This document shows, in pieces, positions 16,353 through 26,015 of a DNA stretch of 64,000 bases. A model generated the notes under the pieces. It did no database searches. It was not told the DNA's origin and saw only the letters and a list, made by a program, of their open reading frames with translations. Each line of letters starts with the position of its first letter. Within the stretch, counting starts at the first letter, position 1. The stretch comes from Nannocystis exedens (GTDB lineage: Bacteria; Myxococcota_A; Polyangia; Nannocystales; Nannocystaceae). The stretch spans positions 7,454,001-7,518,000 of the forward strand of contig NZ_NETK01000001.1 in assembly GCF_002343915.1 (NCBI RefSeq), given 5' to 3'. The position numbers and the translations under genes were made by a program.

Positions 16353-16432
16353 GCGCCGGCCTCCCGCCGCGGTCTACATCAACCTTCCGCGCCGCCCCGA
16401 ACGCGGTCTTCGCGAGTCCGACGTCCATGTCC
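16353..16432 (-). repeat. Dispersed 80-bp repeat, copy A
   Basis: From 16432 leftward, this starts GGACATGGACGTCG and contains GGTTGAT and TAGACCG followed by GGCGGGAGGCCG. It matches copy B at 43996-44075 (plus strand) at about 86 percent by eye over 80 bases, with the same internal order. It lies between two minus-strand genes. Both copies read as DMDVxLxKxAxGxARxVDxDRGGRP in one frame, but neither is in a supported gene. Confidence 0.6.
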
Positions 16433-16510
16433 TTTGAAGGTGGCGAACCTCCACTACGCCGGTTTCGCGGAACGAACGCGCCTTGTTTAGCTCGCAGTCC
16501 GCCCACCCGT

Positions 16511-18190
16511 TCAAGGAACGGCAGGTGCCCCGTACCAGGCGCCAGAATCTGCGAAGAACACGAACGCATCTCCGCGCAGATCTCCGTTAGTATCGCCGAG
16601 CAGTTGCATGTCCGAGCCGAGGCCATGCCCGGAGGCCCACTGCATATAACCGGGGCCGAACCCACTCTCGTACGAGAGCGCCGCGTACCATGCGCCGTCG
16701 TACTTCGGTCCCCCCTGCGCATTGAAGAACACGACAGCGTCCTCCATCGCGTCCCCATTGACGTCGGCGACGAATTGGGCATCGGAGCCGAAGCCGTGAC
16801 CCTGCATCCATGCCGTGTACGGTTCAAAGCTGGTCCCGTTTGAGAGGGCAACGAACCACGCGCCCTGAAGCTCTGGCTGTGGGTGCTCGTTGTAGAACAC
16901 GATTGCGTCCGCGAGCCCATCACCGTCCACGTCACCGACGAACTGGGCGTCGGAGCCGACGCCATGCCCAGATCTCCACGGTTGATAGGGCCCGAACCCC
17001 GTCCCGTGCGACAGCGCCACATACCACGCGCCCTGGAAGCTCGGATCGGGCTGATTCTCGAAGAACACGATGGCGTCGGACAATCCGTCGCCGTTTACGT
17101 CCGCGATGAATTGATTGTCTGAGCCGAGGCCATGGCCGGTAGCCCACAGGCCATACGCGTCGAAATTGGTGCCGCTCGAGCGTGCTACGTACCACGCACC
17201 CTGAAATTCGGGCTCGGGGTAATCATCGAAGAACACCACCGCATCCTCCCGCCCGTCGCCGTCCACATCGCCAAGCATTTGGTTGTCCGAGCCAAAACCG
17301 TGCCCCGACGCCCACTTGTTGTACAGTCCGAAGCTGGACCCTGATGATAAAGCGACGAACCATGCCCCATTGAATTCGGGGAGCTCGGAGTTGCGAAAGA
17401 ACACCACCGCGTCGTCGCGGTGGTCGCCGTCGACGTCGGCGAGGAACTGCCGATCCGAGCCGAAGCCGTGCCCGTCTGTCCAAATCGCGGGAGAGGAGAA
17501 TTGACGGAACGATGCGTCTCGGGCCCCATAGACCGCCTGAGCGCCCATGATGTCGATCACGCTCAGGCGCCCGTCTCCGCCCCATTCAGGGTTGCAATAA
17601 TTCATGACCGAGTCCAGGTCCCAAGGCCCGATCATGAGGTCGCCGTCATTCCCTTGTTCCTCACCGGCGCACGATCCAGGTGTGTCGGGGCGGTTCTGCT
17701 CGTGTGAGAACCCAAGCGCGTGCCCAAATTCATGTACCGCGATGTTGCGAATGCAGCTCATGCGTGTCGTCGCGCACGACGGCGCCCAGTTTGCGAAGGT
17801 GAAGTTGAGCGACATTCCGTCCTTCTTGCCATCGAGCTTTGAACCGAGAGATTTGACGTGCGGCGGCTTCGGCTCGCCCGGCGGCGGCGGCTGAGGTGGA
17901 TCTTCAACCACGATGTGGATCCCCGGCGACTTCTTGTCGCATGTCCCCCAGCCGGTGAAGTCAACCTGGGCGACGAAGGACCACGTCGTCTGCACTGCCT
18001 TCTGGACCTCATAACGGGCAACCGTGTCACTTGACGCGGGGTTCTCCCAGCACACGGGAATCTGTTGCGCATCCCAGACCGATTTCTCCAGCACGAACAA
18101 GCGCGGGTCGACTTGGTCCGCTTCAAGGGCGGCTCCTTCGTAGCAAGCCGACATTGTGTGGGCGAGTAGGATGGCGGAGGTGTTTCGCAT
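16511..18190 (-). CDS. Secreted zinc metalloprotease with VCBS/FG-GAP-like repeats
   Basis: This 559-residue protein has an N-terminal export signal ending in TMSAC, an atypical lipobox. The catalytic site HEFGHALGFSHEQ (HExxHxxGxxH, residues about 151-163) identifies a metzincin such as an astacin- or matrixin-like peptidase. SVMNY, about 40 residues later, supplies the Met-turn. From about residue 233 there are six repeats of about 57 residues, each W-x-x-GHGFGSDxQFxxDVxGDGxxDAVVFF, forming a predicted calcium-binding beta-propeller. It should degrade protein outside the cell, with the propeller binding a surface or substrate. ATG 18190 gives a good signal start. Confidence 0.88.
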   Translation of the reverse strand: MRNTSAILLAHTMSACYEGAALEADQVDPRLFVLEKSVWDAQQIPVCWENPASSDTVARYEVQKAVQTTWSFVAQVDFTGWGTCDKKSPGIHIVVEDPPQPPPPGEPKPPHVKSLGSKLDGKKDGMSLNFTFANWAPSCATTRMSCIRNIAVHEFGHALGFSHEQNRPDTPGSCAGEEQGNDGDLMIGPWDLDSVMNYCNPEWGGDGRLSVIDIMGAQAVYGARDASFRQFSSPAIWTDGHGFGSDRQFLADVDGDHRDDAVVFFRNSELPEFNGAWFVALSSGSSFGLYNKWASGHGFGSDNQMLGDVDGDGREDAVVFFDDYPEPEFQGAWYVARSSGTNFDAYGLWATGHGLGSDNQFIADVNGDGLSDAIVFFENQPDPSFQGAWYVALSHGTGFGPYQPWRSGHGVGSDAQFVGDVDGDGLADAIVFYNEHPQPELQGAWFVALSNGTSFEPYTAWMQGHGFGSDAQFVADVNGDAMEDAVVFFNAQGGPKYDGAWYAALSYESGFGPGYMQWASGHGLGSDMQLLGDTNGDLRGDAFVFFADSGAWYGAPAVP

Positions 18191-18902
18191 GGTGCTCCAA
18201 TCGTTCGAGGTTCCAGTATCTGCAACGGTGTTAGACGATCACTCTGACCAACCTGATGTCGTTGTCGCCAGTCCCAACGACAGGCGGCACGCCTGCCTAT
18301 GTTCGAGTGAGGACGATTGACACCGCTATCGCTATGCGCTGGTGGTGTCGTCGACAGCCCCCAACCGCCCAGTTTTTGTGGCAGGCACTCGGGACGGCCG
18401 CCATACATATGCCGTCGGGGGCTATTGCGGGTGGGGCGACCCGGAATGCCAACTCACGGTGCGGTCGCCCGGCAGGAAGGCCGATGCTGCAGGGACCAGG
18501 AACAGGGTCCCCGCGCAAAGGCGCGCCGGGTCTCGCGGCAGGCCTCCAGCAAAATGGTCGTGGGTTAGGCCGGCGCGGAAGGTGGCGACGAGCAGGCACG
18601 TGGTCCCGCAGTCGCGGCAGCGCGGGGTCGGGACGTTCCGCGTGCGGTGGTAGGCGCCGAAGTGCTGTCCGGCGCGCGCCACGCCGGGCGCCGTCGAAGA
18701 GGGGCAGCCCGCGACGGAGGATGAGCCCCGGCGTGACTGCGTGCCTGACGGCCAGCCCGAGCCCCCTCCGAGTCCTACGCTGAAGTGCTGCAGCTCAATA
18801 ACCCATCGTGAAGGCAGCGTGACCGTATGTGTTTCAACGGATGAGCCGACGCGAATCCCAAAACGTCGGACTTGCCGGATTGGGCCGCGAGCCCGCGCGG
18901 AT
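18191..18902. other. Intergenic region, mostly without a gene
   Basis: The first 100 bp should contain the metalloprotease promoter. The centre holds a possible transposase relic (described separately). No other gene is supported. Confidence 0.35.
18560..18730 (-). pseudogene. Possible relic of a DUF6431/transposase-type zinc-ribbon protein
   Basis: On the minus strand one frame reads GCPSSTAPGV followed by HFGAYHRTRNVPTPRCRDCGTTCLL. This resembles the N-terminal zinc ribbon of DUF6431-type transposon proteins (CPxC...HGxYxR...RCRxCGxT). The first cysteine pair is partly lost and no start or downstream domain follows. Confidence 0.3.
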
Positions 18903-20015
18903 CTACTTCGTCCTGAGCTTTACGAACTCGACCCGCTGGTCGCACAGAAGTGGCCGCACCGCCTCGACGGCTCGTCGTGCATCGGGAAACTGGAACTCCG
19001 GCACGACGTCCGGAGCTTCCGGATGGATGTACACGCCGCCGTGATCTCGCGCGACGGCCTCGGGGGAAACGCCGTCGGCGACCCCGACGCTCACTTCCGC
19101 CGATGCCGTCTTCGAGCCCGCCTTCGTCGTGCCGGACGACCAGTTGTCCCACAATTGGAGCTCCTCGAGCCTCCCGCGGTATTTGATGCGCACGGTTTCG
19201 CGGGTGCACGGAGCATCGGGCGGCAGTGTCGGCCACCGCGGAACGGGGGCCGCGACGACGAGCATGGGCTGGGTACACAAGGGCACCCCGGCCGCACGCA
19301 TCTTCTCGACGGTCTCTCGATTGAAGTCGCTCGTGAGGTCGACCGATGAAGCGTCGTAGCACCACCCCTCGACGAGAAACTCCGGATGCGGATCGGTGTC
19401 CTGCATCTCCGTGGGCTCTTCGGGATGGTCGAAGTTCTCCGCCTGCCACTCTACCCAGCCGACGGATCGGCCGGTGAAATAGCCAGTCAGGCGAAAGGTG
19501 CCGAACACGAACCACTCCGCAATAGGCGGCACCCCCGGCGCGACAGAGGGATAGAAGAATTGGTGCGCGCCATACGCTTCAGCGTCGGCGTCGCGTCGAT
19601 AGTGCGTGAAGTGAGCGCATTTACAGCCGTATCCGAGCGTCGTCTGCGCGTCGATCGTCACGCGAATGGGATGTCCGGCCGCCCGGGCTTCTGCCCATAT
19701 TTTCTCCAGCGCCGCCAGCTCCCAGCCCTCGGGGCGCATCGCCGGCGGCGGAGAAGCCATTCGCTCCAAACTCGACAGGACCTTCTTCGATTCGGAGCGC
19801 GCCACGTCCCCGTCGTCGGACCCCACCGCACCGCGCCCGGCCGGGCCAGGGGAAGGACCCTGAGGTCCCGCGCCCGATTCGGAGCGCGCCACGTCCGCGT
19901 CGTCGGGCCCCTCCGCACCGCGCCCGGCCGGGCCAGGTGAAGGACCCTGAGGTCCCGCGCCCGAGCACGAAACGACTGAGCCGAGCAGTAAAACGCGCTG
20001 AAGCCGCGACAGCAC
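18903..20015 (-). CDS. Lipoprotein with internal 29-residue duplication
   Basis: The gene encodes 370 residues from GTG 20015. The signal ends in SVVSC. The mature N-terminus contains a 29-residue stretch (GAGPQGPSPGPAGRGA...DDxDVARSE) repeated twice in tandem, an 87-bp DNA duplication with few differences. The rest is a folded domain with an acidic C-terminus and several cysteines (YGCKCAHFTH, EGWCYDASSVDL, PCTRETVRIKYRG) that I do not recognise. Export to the envelope is likely. The gene stands alone between degraded mobile-element DNA and intergenic sequence. Confidence 0.7.
   Translation of the reverse strand: MLSRLQRVLLLGSVVSCSGAGPQGPSPGPAGRGAEGPDDADVARSESGAGPQGPSPGPAGRGAVGSDDGDVARSESKKVLSSLERMASPPPAMRPEGWELAALEKIWAEARAAGHPIRVTIDAQTTLGYGCKCAHFTHYRRDADAEAYGAHQFFYPSVAPGVPPIAEWFVFGTFRLTGYFTGRSVGWVEWQAENFDHPEEPTEMQDTDPHPEFLVEGWCYDASSVDLTSDFNRETVEKMRAAGVPLCTQPMLVVAAPVPRWPTLPPDAPCTRETVRIKYRGRLEELQLWDNWSSGTTKAGSKTASAEVSVGVADGVSPEAVARDHGGVYIHPEAPDVVPEFQFPDARRAVEAVRPLLCDQRVEFVKLRTK
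19791..19964 (-). repeat. 87-bp tandem duplication within a lipoprotein gene
   Basis: TTCGGAGCGCGCCACGTCC occurs at 19791 and again at 19878, exactly 87 bp apart, followed by nearly identical sequence. The duplication encodes two consecutive 29-residue Pro/Gly-rich linker units and keeps the frame. Confidence 0.75.
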
Positions 20016-20111
20016 GAGCCACTATACGATCGTTTGGTGCGCGCGAACATTTTTGAAATGGCTCGCTCTCCAGCCGCGTGGTCACCGCACCGACCCACAG
20101 CGTTGGGCCCG

Positions 20112-20372
20112 CGAGCGAGGCGGTTACACCTGCACGCCGCGACGACGTCGACGGCCGCGACCGCAAGCAGCTGGAGCGGGTCTGTCGCTACCTGCTGCGC
20201 CCACCCTTCGCCCACGACGCCGTCAAGGCGCTCCCGGACGGCCGGGTCCGCGTCCTCATCAAAGCCCCCTGGCGCAGCGGGGCCGCCCACGCCGACATGC
20301 CGCCCGACAAGTTCCTCGCGCGCCTGTGCGCCCTCGTGCCGCGGCCCGTCGCAAGGTCCGGCGCGCCAAGGA
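20112..20372 (+). pseudogene. Relic of IS91-family (Y2) transposase
   Basis: The stretch RKQLERVCRYLLRPPFA...ALPDGRVRVLIKAPWRSGAAHADMPPDKFLARLCALVPRP matches the conserved middle of IS91-type transposases (LERLCRYxxRPPxAxxRL...DGxVxxxLKxPWxDGTxHxxxxPxEFLxRLxALVPxP). The preceding LHAA is in a different frame, implying a frameshift near 20145. The natural downstream end is missing. It is a decayed fragment; no terminal repeats were found. Confidence 0.65.
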
Positions 20373-20695
20373 CTGACGAGCACCGTGCTCTCGATTCACG
20401 GCGGCGGGGTTCCACTTCGCGTCGCTGAGCAGCTCAAACAGTACCGGCAGCAGCGCGGCGATGGGCTGCAACGCCTTGACGAACCGATCCTCGCGGTGTT
20501 GAGGGATCTGCCCCCGGCGGAGACGGCGTCGTCCGAGCGCGACCCCGACGGCGACGGGTCGCGGCGCGCCACGCCTGCCCGCCGGAGGCCTACGCTCCCC
20601 GGCGCCCGCGGACGTGATGGCCCGCCGAGGTCACCGGCGAGCGGTCCGCCGGCCTCGACGGCGCGACGAAGCCAGCGGCGCCGCTCGTGGTCCGC
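20373..20695. other. Intergenic stretch after transposase relic
   Basis: No gene or clear signal was seen in this stretch of about 320 bp between the IS91 relic and the 3' end of the beta-helix lipoprotein gene. Confidence 0.3.
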
Positions 20696-23600
20696 TCACA
20701 GGCACTCGTCCGGCCCGATCTCCGGCGACGAGGACACGCCGTCGCCGCGCGGATCCCCGTCGTAGTCGCTCGTGACCACCGGCGAGACCAGCGCCAGGTC
20801 TTCGAGGGCGCAGCTCGCGTCGAGGTGGAAGCCCGCCACCGTCGGCTGGTTGACGACGGGGTTCACGTACGACGGCTCGATGCTGACGTTGCCGGAGGCT
20901 TGCACGAACTGGACGCCGTCGACGGCGTCCACCTCGGCGGCCGTCTTGGCGCACGTGTTGGTGTTGATCTGCGCGAGCAGGCACTGTCCGCCGGACACGA
21001 GGTCGTTGTTGCGCAGCACGACGCCGCCGTTGAACGTGTTCTTGTGGACGACCGCCGTGCCGGCGGCCGAGGCGACGTGGAAGATGTTGTTGACGAGCAG
21101 CGGCGGCGGCGCGTTGACGTCCTGGTAATCCTCGAGGTGCATCGCCGCGCCCTTCTCGATCCAGCACAGGTTGCTGTCGAACCGCAGGTGAGCCGCGTCG
21201 GACTTGTAACACGTCTCCTCGAGCCCGCCCGAACAGCCGATGTAGCACGCCTCGAGGTTGTTCCCCTTGTAGCCGCCGAAGAACCAGTTGTTGGCGTACA
21301 GCGAGTCGTAGTTGCCGACAGTCTTCAACGCGTTCGAATCGCCGGACGCGCACAGTGGGTCGTCGCCGGCGAAGGGGCACACGAACACCGCGTTGCGCTG
21401 CACGATCGCGCGGGTGAACCGCACGATGAGGATGCCGTACACCGAGGCGGTGTTCGTCGCCCCGCCGACGATCTCGTTGTCCTCGAGCACGAGCTGGCAG
21501 GTGTGGTCGAGGCTGCCGCGGACGTACACGCCGGCCGCGTAGGCGAACGAGTTCATGGTGTACGCGTGGCCGCCCATGATGCGCCCGTTGTGGCGCGCCG
21601 TGAGGTCGCCCTCCCTCACCGAGATCCCGTAGGCGTCGTTCGCTCGCTTGGCGACGTCGATGTTGCCCGCGACGAGCTGATTGTGCTCCACCAGGGCCGC
21701 GGACTTCAGGATGGAGACGCCGATGTTGCTCGATGTGAACGTCTGCAGCGCCGAGCCGCCGGCGACCAACTCGTTGCCCGCGATCACGTGGCCGGGGCCG
21801 GCGTTCTGCAGGTTGACGCCGACCGCGCCGAAAGCGTGAGGCGACGGCGCGCCGATGACGCGGGTGTTGTTGGTGACTGCGACCGGCTGCGCGGTGGCGA
21901 CGGCGACCGCGTGGGTGAACGTGCCGACGTCGCCGGTCAGTACGCCGCCGGCGATGTCGGGGTTGTTGTCGATCGACACGGCGCTGCCCGGCGGGAACGC
22001 GCCGGTGACGTGGATCCCGCGCGCGATGCTCGAGTTGCTGCTGGTCGTCCCGGTGATCGTGCTGCCGGTGACGTGGAGCGGGACACCGACGGTGCGGATG
22101 CCGGCCACGTCGGTGGCCGGACCGCCCCCGTCGACGGTCACGCCGGTGATCGACGCCGAGATCGGCGCGACCGCCGTGTTGCGCAGCTCGATCGCCGCCG
22201 CGCTCTTCATCCGCGTGTTGCCGCCGAGGTCGCTCCCGAGCGCGTACAGGCCGTCGATGACGGTCTGCCCGACCCCGTCGGTCAACAGACCGATGGCGAC
22301 CGACTGGGCCTGCGCGTATCCGCCGCCCGTGATCGTCCCGCCCTCGATCACCAGCTTCTCCGCCGCGCGGTGGTCGAGCGCGATCGCCGTCGGCGCGTCC
22401 CCACTATGAACATTCGCGCCGGTCAGCGTGGTCATGCCGTAGCCCGCCCGGCCCACGAGCACCCCCGTGGCCGTGCTCGTGGCCGTGTTGCCCGCCACCG
22501 TGCCCCCCGTGATCGTCAGATCGCCGAGGCCGAGGTGCTCGATCCCGAGGCTGGTGCCGCCTGTGCCGCCCTGGATCGTCCCGGCGACCGTCAACCCCGC
22601 CAGCTCCGCCCCCATGACCACCCCGAGCCCGACCGACTTGCTGCCGCGCGGGCCGGCCACCGAGGACGTCGGCCCCAGCGTCGTCACGCCGCCCGAGCCG
22701 CTCGAGACCAGGATCCCGTACGCATTCGTCCCGTAGCTCGTCATCGGCGCCGTCGGCTCGACGCGGACCCCGTTCAACGTCGCCGCCGCGCTGCCCGCGA
22801 TCGACACCACCGCGAACGTGTTCGGGCTCGGGTTGATGGGCTCGGACTGCACCGTGAACCCGTCGAGCGTCGCCGTCCGGTCCGGCAGCCACTCGACGAC
22901 CCGGTCCGTGTAGCGGATCACGGTCCCATTGGTGGCAGGGTTCGCGTCGCGCGGCCCGGCGAAGGTCGGCTCGTAGCCGCCGAGCACGTCGTACCCGTCC
23001 TTCATCGTCACGCGCTCGAAGTAGGCGGTGCCGGCGGCCGCGACCTTGATCGGCGACGTCGCGGAGGCCGCCAGCGCCGCGCCGATGCTGCACCACGGGC
23101 GCGAGATCGTGCCGCACTGCTTGGCGGGGACGCACGTGTCCTTCGAGACATGGGGCCCGTCGCACGGCAGCGGGATCGTGCAGGCGTTGGTGCAGGCGTC
23201 GTCGTCGACGTCGTTGCCGTCGTCGCAGGCCTCGCCCGGGTCGACGATCGCGTTGCCGCACTCCTCGCTGATGCACGTCGCGCCGCAGCCGTCGGCGGGC
23301 GCGTTGTTGCCGTCGTCGCAGCCCTCGCCGGGCCCGAGCAGGCCGTCGCCGCAGCTCGCGACCTCGCAGCTCGCGGTACACGCGGCGTCGTCGGCGTTGG
23401 CCGGGCCGTCGTCGCAGGCCTCGTGGTTGACCCACACCCAGCCGTCGCCGCAGGTCGCGGCCGTGCAGGCCAGGGTGCAGGCGCCGCTGTTGGTATTGAG
23501 GTTGCCGTCGTCGCACGCCTCGCCGCTCTGGAGGATGCCGTCACCGCACGCCTCGAGCTTGCACAGGTCGGTGCAGCCGTCGTCGTCGTCGCCGTTCTTG

Positions 23601-24577
23601 CCGTCGTCGCACGCCTCGCCGGCCTGCACCACCCCGTCGCCGCACGCCTCGAGCTCGCACGCCGCGCTGCAACCGTCGTCGTCGCTGGCGTTGCCGTCGT
23701 CGCAGGCTTCGACCGGACCCTGGTGACCGTCGCCGCACACGTTGTCTTGACAATCGGCCAGACAGGCGCCCTGGGGCCCGTTGTCGCCGCCGTTGTCGCA
23801 CGCCTCGACGCCGAGGTGCACCAGCCCGTCCCCGCAGATCGCCAGCCTGCACGAGCCCAGGCAGGCCGCGCTGTCCGAGTTCATCGGCCCGTCGTCGCAC
23901 TCCTCGGCGGTCCCGGGCGGGAGCGGCTGCCCCTCGTCGTCTTTGGTCTGCACCGCCCCGTCGCCGCAGCTCGCCGCCACGCACGTGTGGAGGCACGCGT
24001 CCGCGTCGTCGTCGTCGCCGTCGTCGCATTGTTCGCCCAGGTCGGCGTCGACCACCCCGTCGCCGCAGCTCGCCGGGGCGCAGTCGTTCCCGCATGCGTC
24101 CGCGTCGACCTGATTGCCGTCGTCGCAGCCCTCGCCGGGACCGACGAATCCGTCGCCGCAGACGTTGACGCTGCAATCGTCGAGGCAGGCCGCATTGGCC
24201 CCGTTCTGGGCCCCGGCGTCGCACTCCTCCCCCGCCTGGATCAGCCCGTCGCCGCACGCGGGCAGCATGCAATCATTGGTGCAAGCGTCGTCGGGCGTGT
24301 CGTTGCCGTCGTCGCACGCCTCGCCGCCGCCGACGACGCCGTCACCGCATACCGCTGGCCCGTCGGTGTCCTCGCCGCCCGACGTCGGGACCGTCGGTCC
24401 GCCGGTGGTCGGCGGCTCGCCGGTGGTCGTCGCGCTCGGCTCGCCCGTGGTCGTGTCGCTGCCCGTCGCGCCGGTCGGACCGGCGTCCGTCTCGATCGCC
24501 GGCGAATCCGAGCCGCAGCCGAGCGTCGACGAACCGATGACGAGCGCGAGCGAAGAACCAACCAGTCGCTGAAGCAC
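20696..24577 (-). CDS. Giant lipoprotein with 12 DUF4215 cysteine-rich repeats and beta-helix
   Basis: The protein is 1293 residues long. A lipoprotein signal ends in STLGC, followed by a T/G/E/P-rich linker. Then come 12 consecutive Cys-rich repeats (CGDGxxxxGExCDDGNxxxxDxCxxxC; the last has CGNAIV) covering about residues 77-470. These are the DUF4215 (Myxococcus cysteine-rich) repeats. From about 480 a CGTISRPWCSIGAAL opening leads into a long right-handed beta-helix with many GNxIxGG-type turns. It is predicted to be a surface-anchored adhesive or glycan-interacting protein. The gene is intact over 3.9 kb and has no obvious operon partner. Confidence 0.88.
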   Translation of the reverse strand: MLQRLVGSSLALVIGSSTLGCGSDSPAIETDAGPTGATGSDTTTGEPSATTTGEPPTTGGPTVPTSGGEDTDGPAVCGDGVVGGGEACDDGNDTPDDACTNDCMLPACGDGLIQAGEECDAGAQNGANAACLDDCSVNVCGDGFVGPGEGCDDGNQVDADACGNDCAPASCGDGVVDADLGEQCDDGDDDDADACLHTCVAASCGDGAVQTKDDEGQPLPPGTAEECDDGPMNSDSAACLGSCRLAICGDGLVHLGVEACDNGGDNGPQGACLADCQDNVCGDGHQGPVEACDDGNASDDDGCSAACELEACGDGVVQAGEACDDGKNGDDDDGCTDLCKLEACGDGILQSGEACDDGNLNTNSGACTLACTAATCGDGWVWVNHEACDDGPANADDAACTASCEVASCGDGLLGPGEGCDDGNNAPADGCGATCISEECGNAIVDPGEACDDGNDVDDDACTNACTIPLPCDGPHVSKDTCVPAKQCGTISRPWCSIGAALAASATSPIKVAAAGTAYFERVTMKDGYDVLGGYEPTFAGPRDANPATNGTVIRYTDRVVEWLPDRTATLDGFTVQSEPINPSPNTFAVVSIAGSAAATLNGVRVEPTAPMTSYGTNAYGILVSSGSGGVTTLGPTSSVAGPRGSKSVGLGVVMGAELAGLTVAGTIQGGTGGTSLGIEHLGLGDLTITGGTVAGNTATSTATGVLVGRAGYGMTTLTGANVHSGDAPTAIALDHRAAEKLVIEGGTITGGGYAQAQSVAIGLLTDGVGQTVIDGLYALGSDLGGNTRMKSAAAIELRNTAVAPISASITGVTVDGGGPATDVAGIRTVGVPLHVTGSTITGTTSSNSSIARGIHVTGAFPPGSAVSIDNNPDIAGGVLTGDVGTFTHAVAVATAQPVAVTNNTRVIGAPSPHAFGAVGVNLQNAGPGHVIAGNELVAGGSALQTFTSSNIGVSILKSAALVEHNQLVAGNIDVAKRANDAYGISVREGDLTARHNGRIMGGHAYTMNSFAYAAGVYVRGSLDHTCQLVLEDNEIVGGATNTASVYGILIVRFTRAIVQRNAVFVCPFAGDDPLCASGDSNALKTVGNYDSLYANNWFFGGYKGNNLEACYIGCSGGLEETCYKSDAAHLRFDSNLCWIEKGAAMHLEDYQDVNAPPPLLVNNIFHVASAAGTAVVHKNTFNGGVVLRNNDLVSGGQCLLAQINTNTCAKTAAEVDAVDGVQFVQASGNVSIEPSYVNPVVNQPTVAGFHLDASCALEDLALVSPVVTSDYDGDPRGDGVSSSPEIGPDECL

Positions 24578-24689
24578 GGCTCAGCGTGCCACGTTCCGCC
24601 CGCCGAATCACTCGACGCTCGCGGTCGCCCTGCCGCCCGCCGTGCGATTGCTCCGCTCCCTCGACGGTCTGCGAGGCCCCCTGCGGCGA

Positions 24690-25185
24690 TCGGCCGCTAT
24701 GCCCCAGCCATCCAGAGCCAGCTTGTCGTCACCGACGTCGACGGGATCGTCACCGCGCACGCGCGGGCCACCGGAGACGTCGTGGGGGTGTTCCGCGTCC
24801 CCGACGGGAAGGCGAACCATCCCCACGTGACCCGCCTCCACGCCGACGAGCACCGGGTGGTCGTGGTGGCCGGCCGCATGGAAGAGCCCGGCTTCTTCGC
24901 CACCGCCGACGGCACCGCCCACGTGTGCTGCCTCGAGTACGCGACCGGCGACCTGATCTGGCGGCATTCGCTCAAGGGCGGCCAGAACATCAGCATTTCA
25001 CGGCGACGCTCCTGGTCGAGGGCGGTCAGGTCTTCGTCGCCCACGCCGAGCTCCTGGTGGCCTTTTCGCTCGAGACCGGCCAGCAGCTGTGGCAACGCCG
25101 GGTCGAACGCGCGGCCGCGGGGAGCATCCACGTCTCCGTGTCCCTCGCCGTGCCCGGCCTCGCACAGCAGGGCGACAGGAAGTGA
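24690..25185 (+). pseudogene. Frameshifted PQQ-like beta-propeller fragment
   Basis: One frame (about 24690-24990) gives QLVVTDVDGIVTAHARATGDVVGVFRVPDGKAN...HVCCLEYATGDLIWRHSLKGGQNI. A second frame from about 24995 gives FTATLLVEGGQVFVAHAELLVAFSLETGQQLWQRRVE and ends at 25185. The ATGDLIW and LETGQQLW turns are typical PQQ-binding-like blades. There is no good start codon or signal, and a full propeller would be far longer, so this is a truncated, frameshifted remnant. Confidence 0.6.
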
Positions 25186-25391
25186 GCCGCCCGCCGCGCC
25201 GCGGCGGTCGTCGCTGTCAATAGTGGCAGCCCTCGGAGTCCTCGCGGGTCATCCCTCCGAGAGGCCGCCGATGGACGCCATGACCGGGCTCGGCGCGGCG
25301 ATCATCGGTCGCCAGCGGCCTCTACCTGCTTCGCCGCGAGCGCGCTGGCTCGGCCGCGACGCCGGCGGCCGAAGCCGCCGGCGACCGCACC
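25186..25391. other. Intergenic stretch
   Basis: Between the PQQ-like remnant and the 3' end of the glutathione transferase gene, with no supported feature. Confidence 0.3.
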
Positions 25392-26015
25392 TCATGACGC
25401 CGGCAGCAGGGCGGCGTCGAGCTCCGCTGCGCGGGCGAAGGCCGGATGCGCGGTCACCCGGTCGATATAGGCCTGGATCACGGGCGTCGCCTCGACCAGA
25501 CCGAAGCCGGTGGTCCAGCGCAGGGCGGTGCCCCACAGGATGTCGGCGACGCTCAGGCGCTCGCCGAGGATGTAGTCGCCGCGCCCGAGCTGGTCGGTGA
25601 GCGTCGCCAGCATGATGTCGTAGTCGCCGTAGGGCGCGGTGGAGCGGTCGAGCGCCGGCCGCTGCATCGCGCGGTCGATCACCGCCGGCTCGAAGGCGGA
25701 GCCGTAGAAGGCAATCCAGCGCAGGTAGGCGCCGCGCACGGGATCGCCCACGGGCGGCGCCAGGCCAGCATCGGCGAAGGCGTCGCCGAGGTAGATGTAG
25801 ATCGCCACCTGCTCGGTCACCACGACATCGCCGTGGCGCACGGTCGGCAGCTTGCCCATCGGGTTGACCGCGAGGAACCCGGGCTCGCGCTGCTGGCCGC
25901 CGTTCATGTCGACGAACTCGACGCGGTAGTCGGCGCCCAGCGCCTCGAGCAGGACGCGTACGCCGGCCGAGCGCGAACGGGGATGGTGGAACAGGGTCAG
26001 GTCGGTGGTGGTCAT
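25392..26015 (-). CDS. Glutathione S-transferase family protein
   Basis: This 207-residue protein has the two-domain GST layout. The thioredoxin-like N-terminus is LTLFHHPRSRSAGVRVLLEALGADYRVEFVDM...NPMGKLPTVRHGDVVVTEQVAIYIYLGD, with the cis-Pro in KLPT and the ExxAI-type glutathione loop. The helical C-domain contains the folding motif LSVADILWG. GSTs conjugate glutathione or bacterial equivalents to electrophiles in the cytoplasm. It starts at ATG 26015 behind a weak CCCGGAGC. It is one of three GST genes in this window. Confidence 0.88.
   Translation of the reverse strand: MTTTDLTLFHHPRSRSAGVRVLLEALGADYRVEFVDMNGGQQREPGFLAVNPMGKLPTVRHGDVVVTEQVAIYIYLGDAFADAGLAPPVGDPVRGAYLRWIAFYGSAFEPAVIDRAMQRPALDRSTAPYGDYDIMLATLTDQLGRGDYILGERLSVADILWGTALRWTTGFGLVEATPVIQAYIDRVTAHPAFARAAELDAALLPAS

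Noticed and set aside
20687..25600. A 1637-codon open frame on the plus strand opposite the DUF4215/beta-helix lipoprotein.
   Set aside because: It mirrors the real gene on the other strand and is full of Arg/Ala/Val-rich sequence without domains. In DNA this GC-rich, antisense frames stay open by chance. Only its 3' tail, beyond 24690, has PQQ-like sequence.
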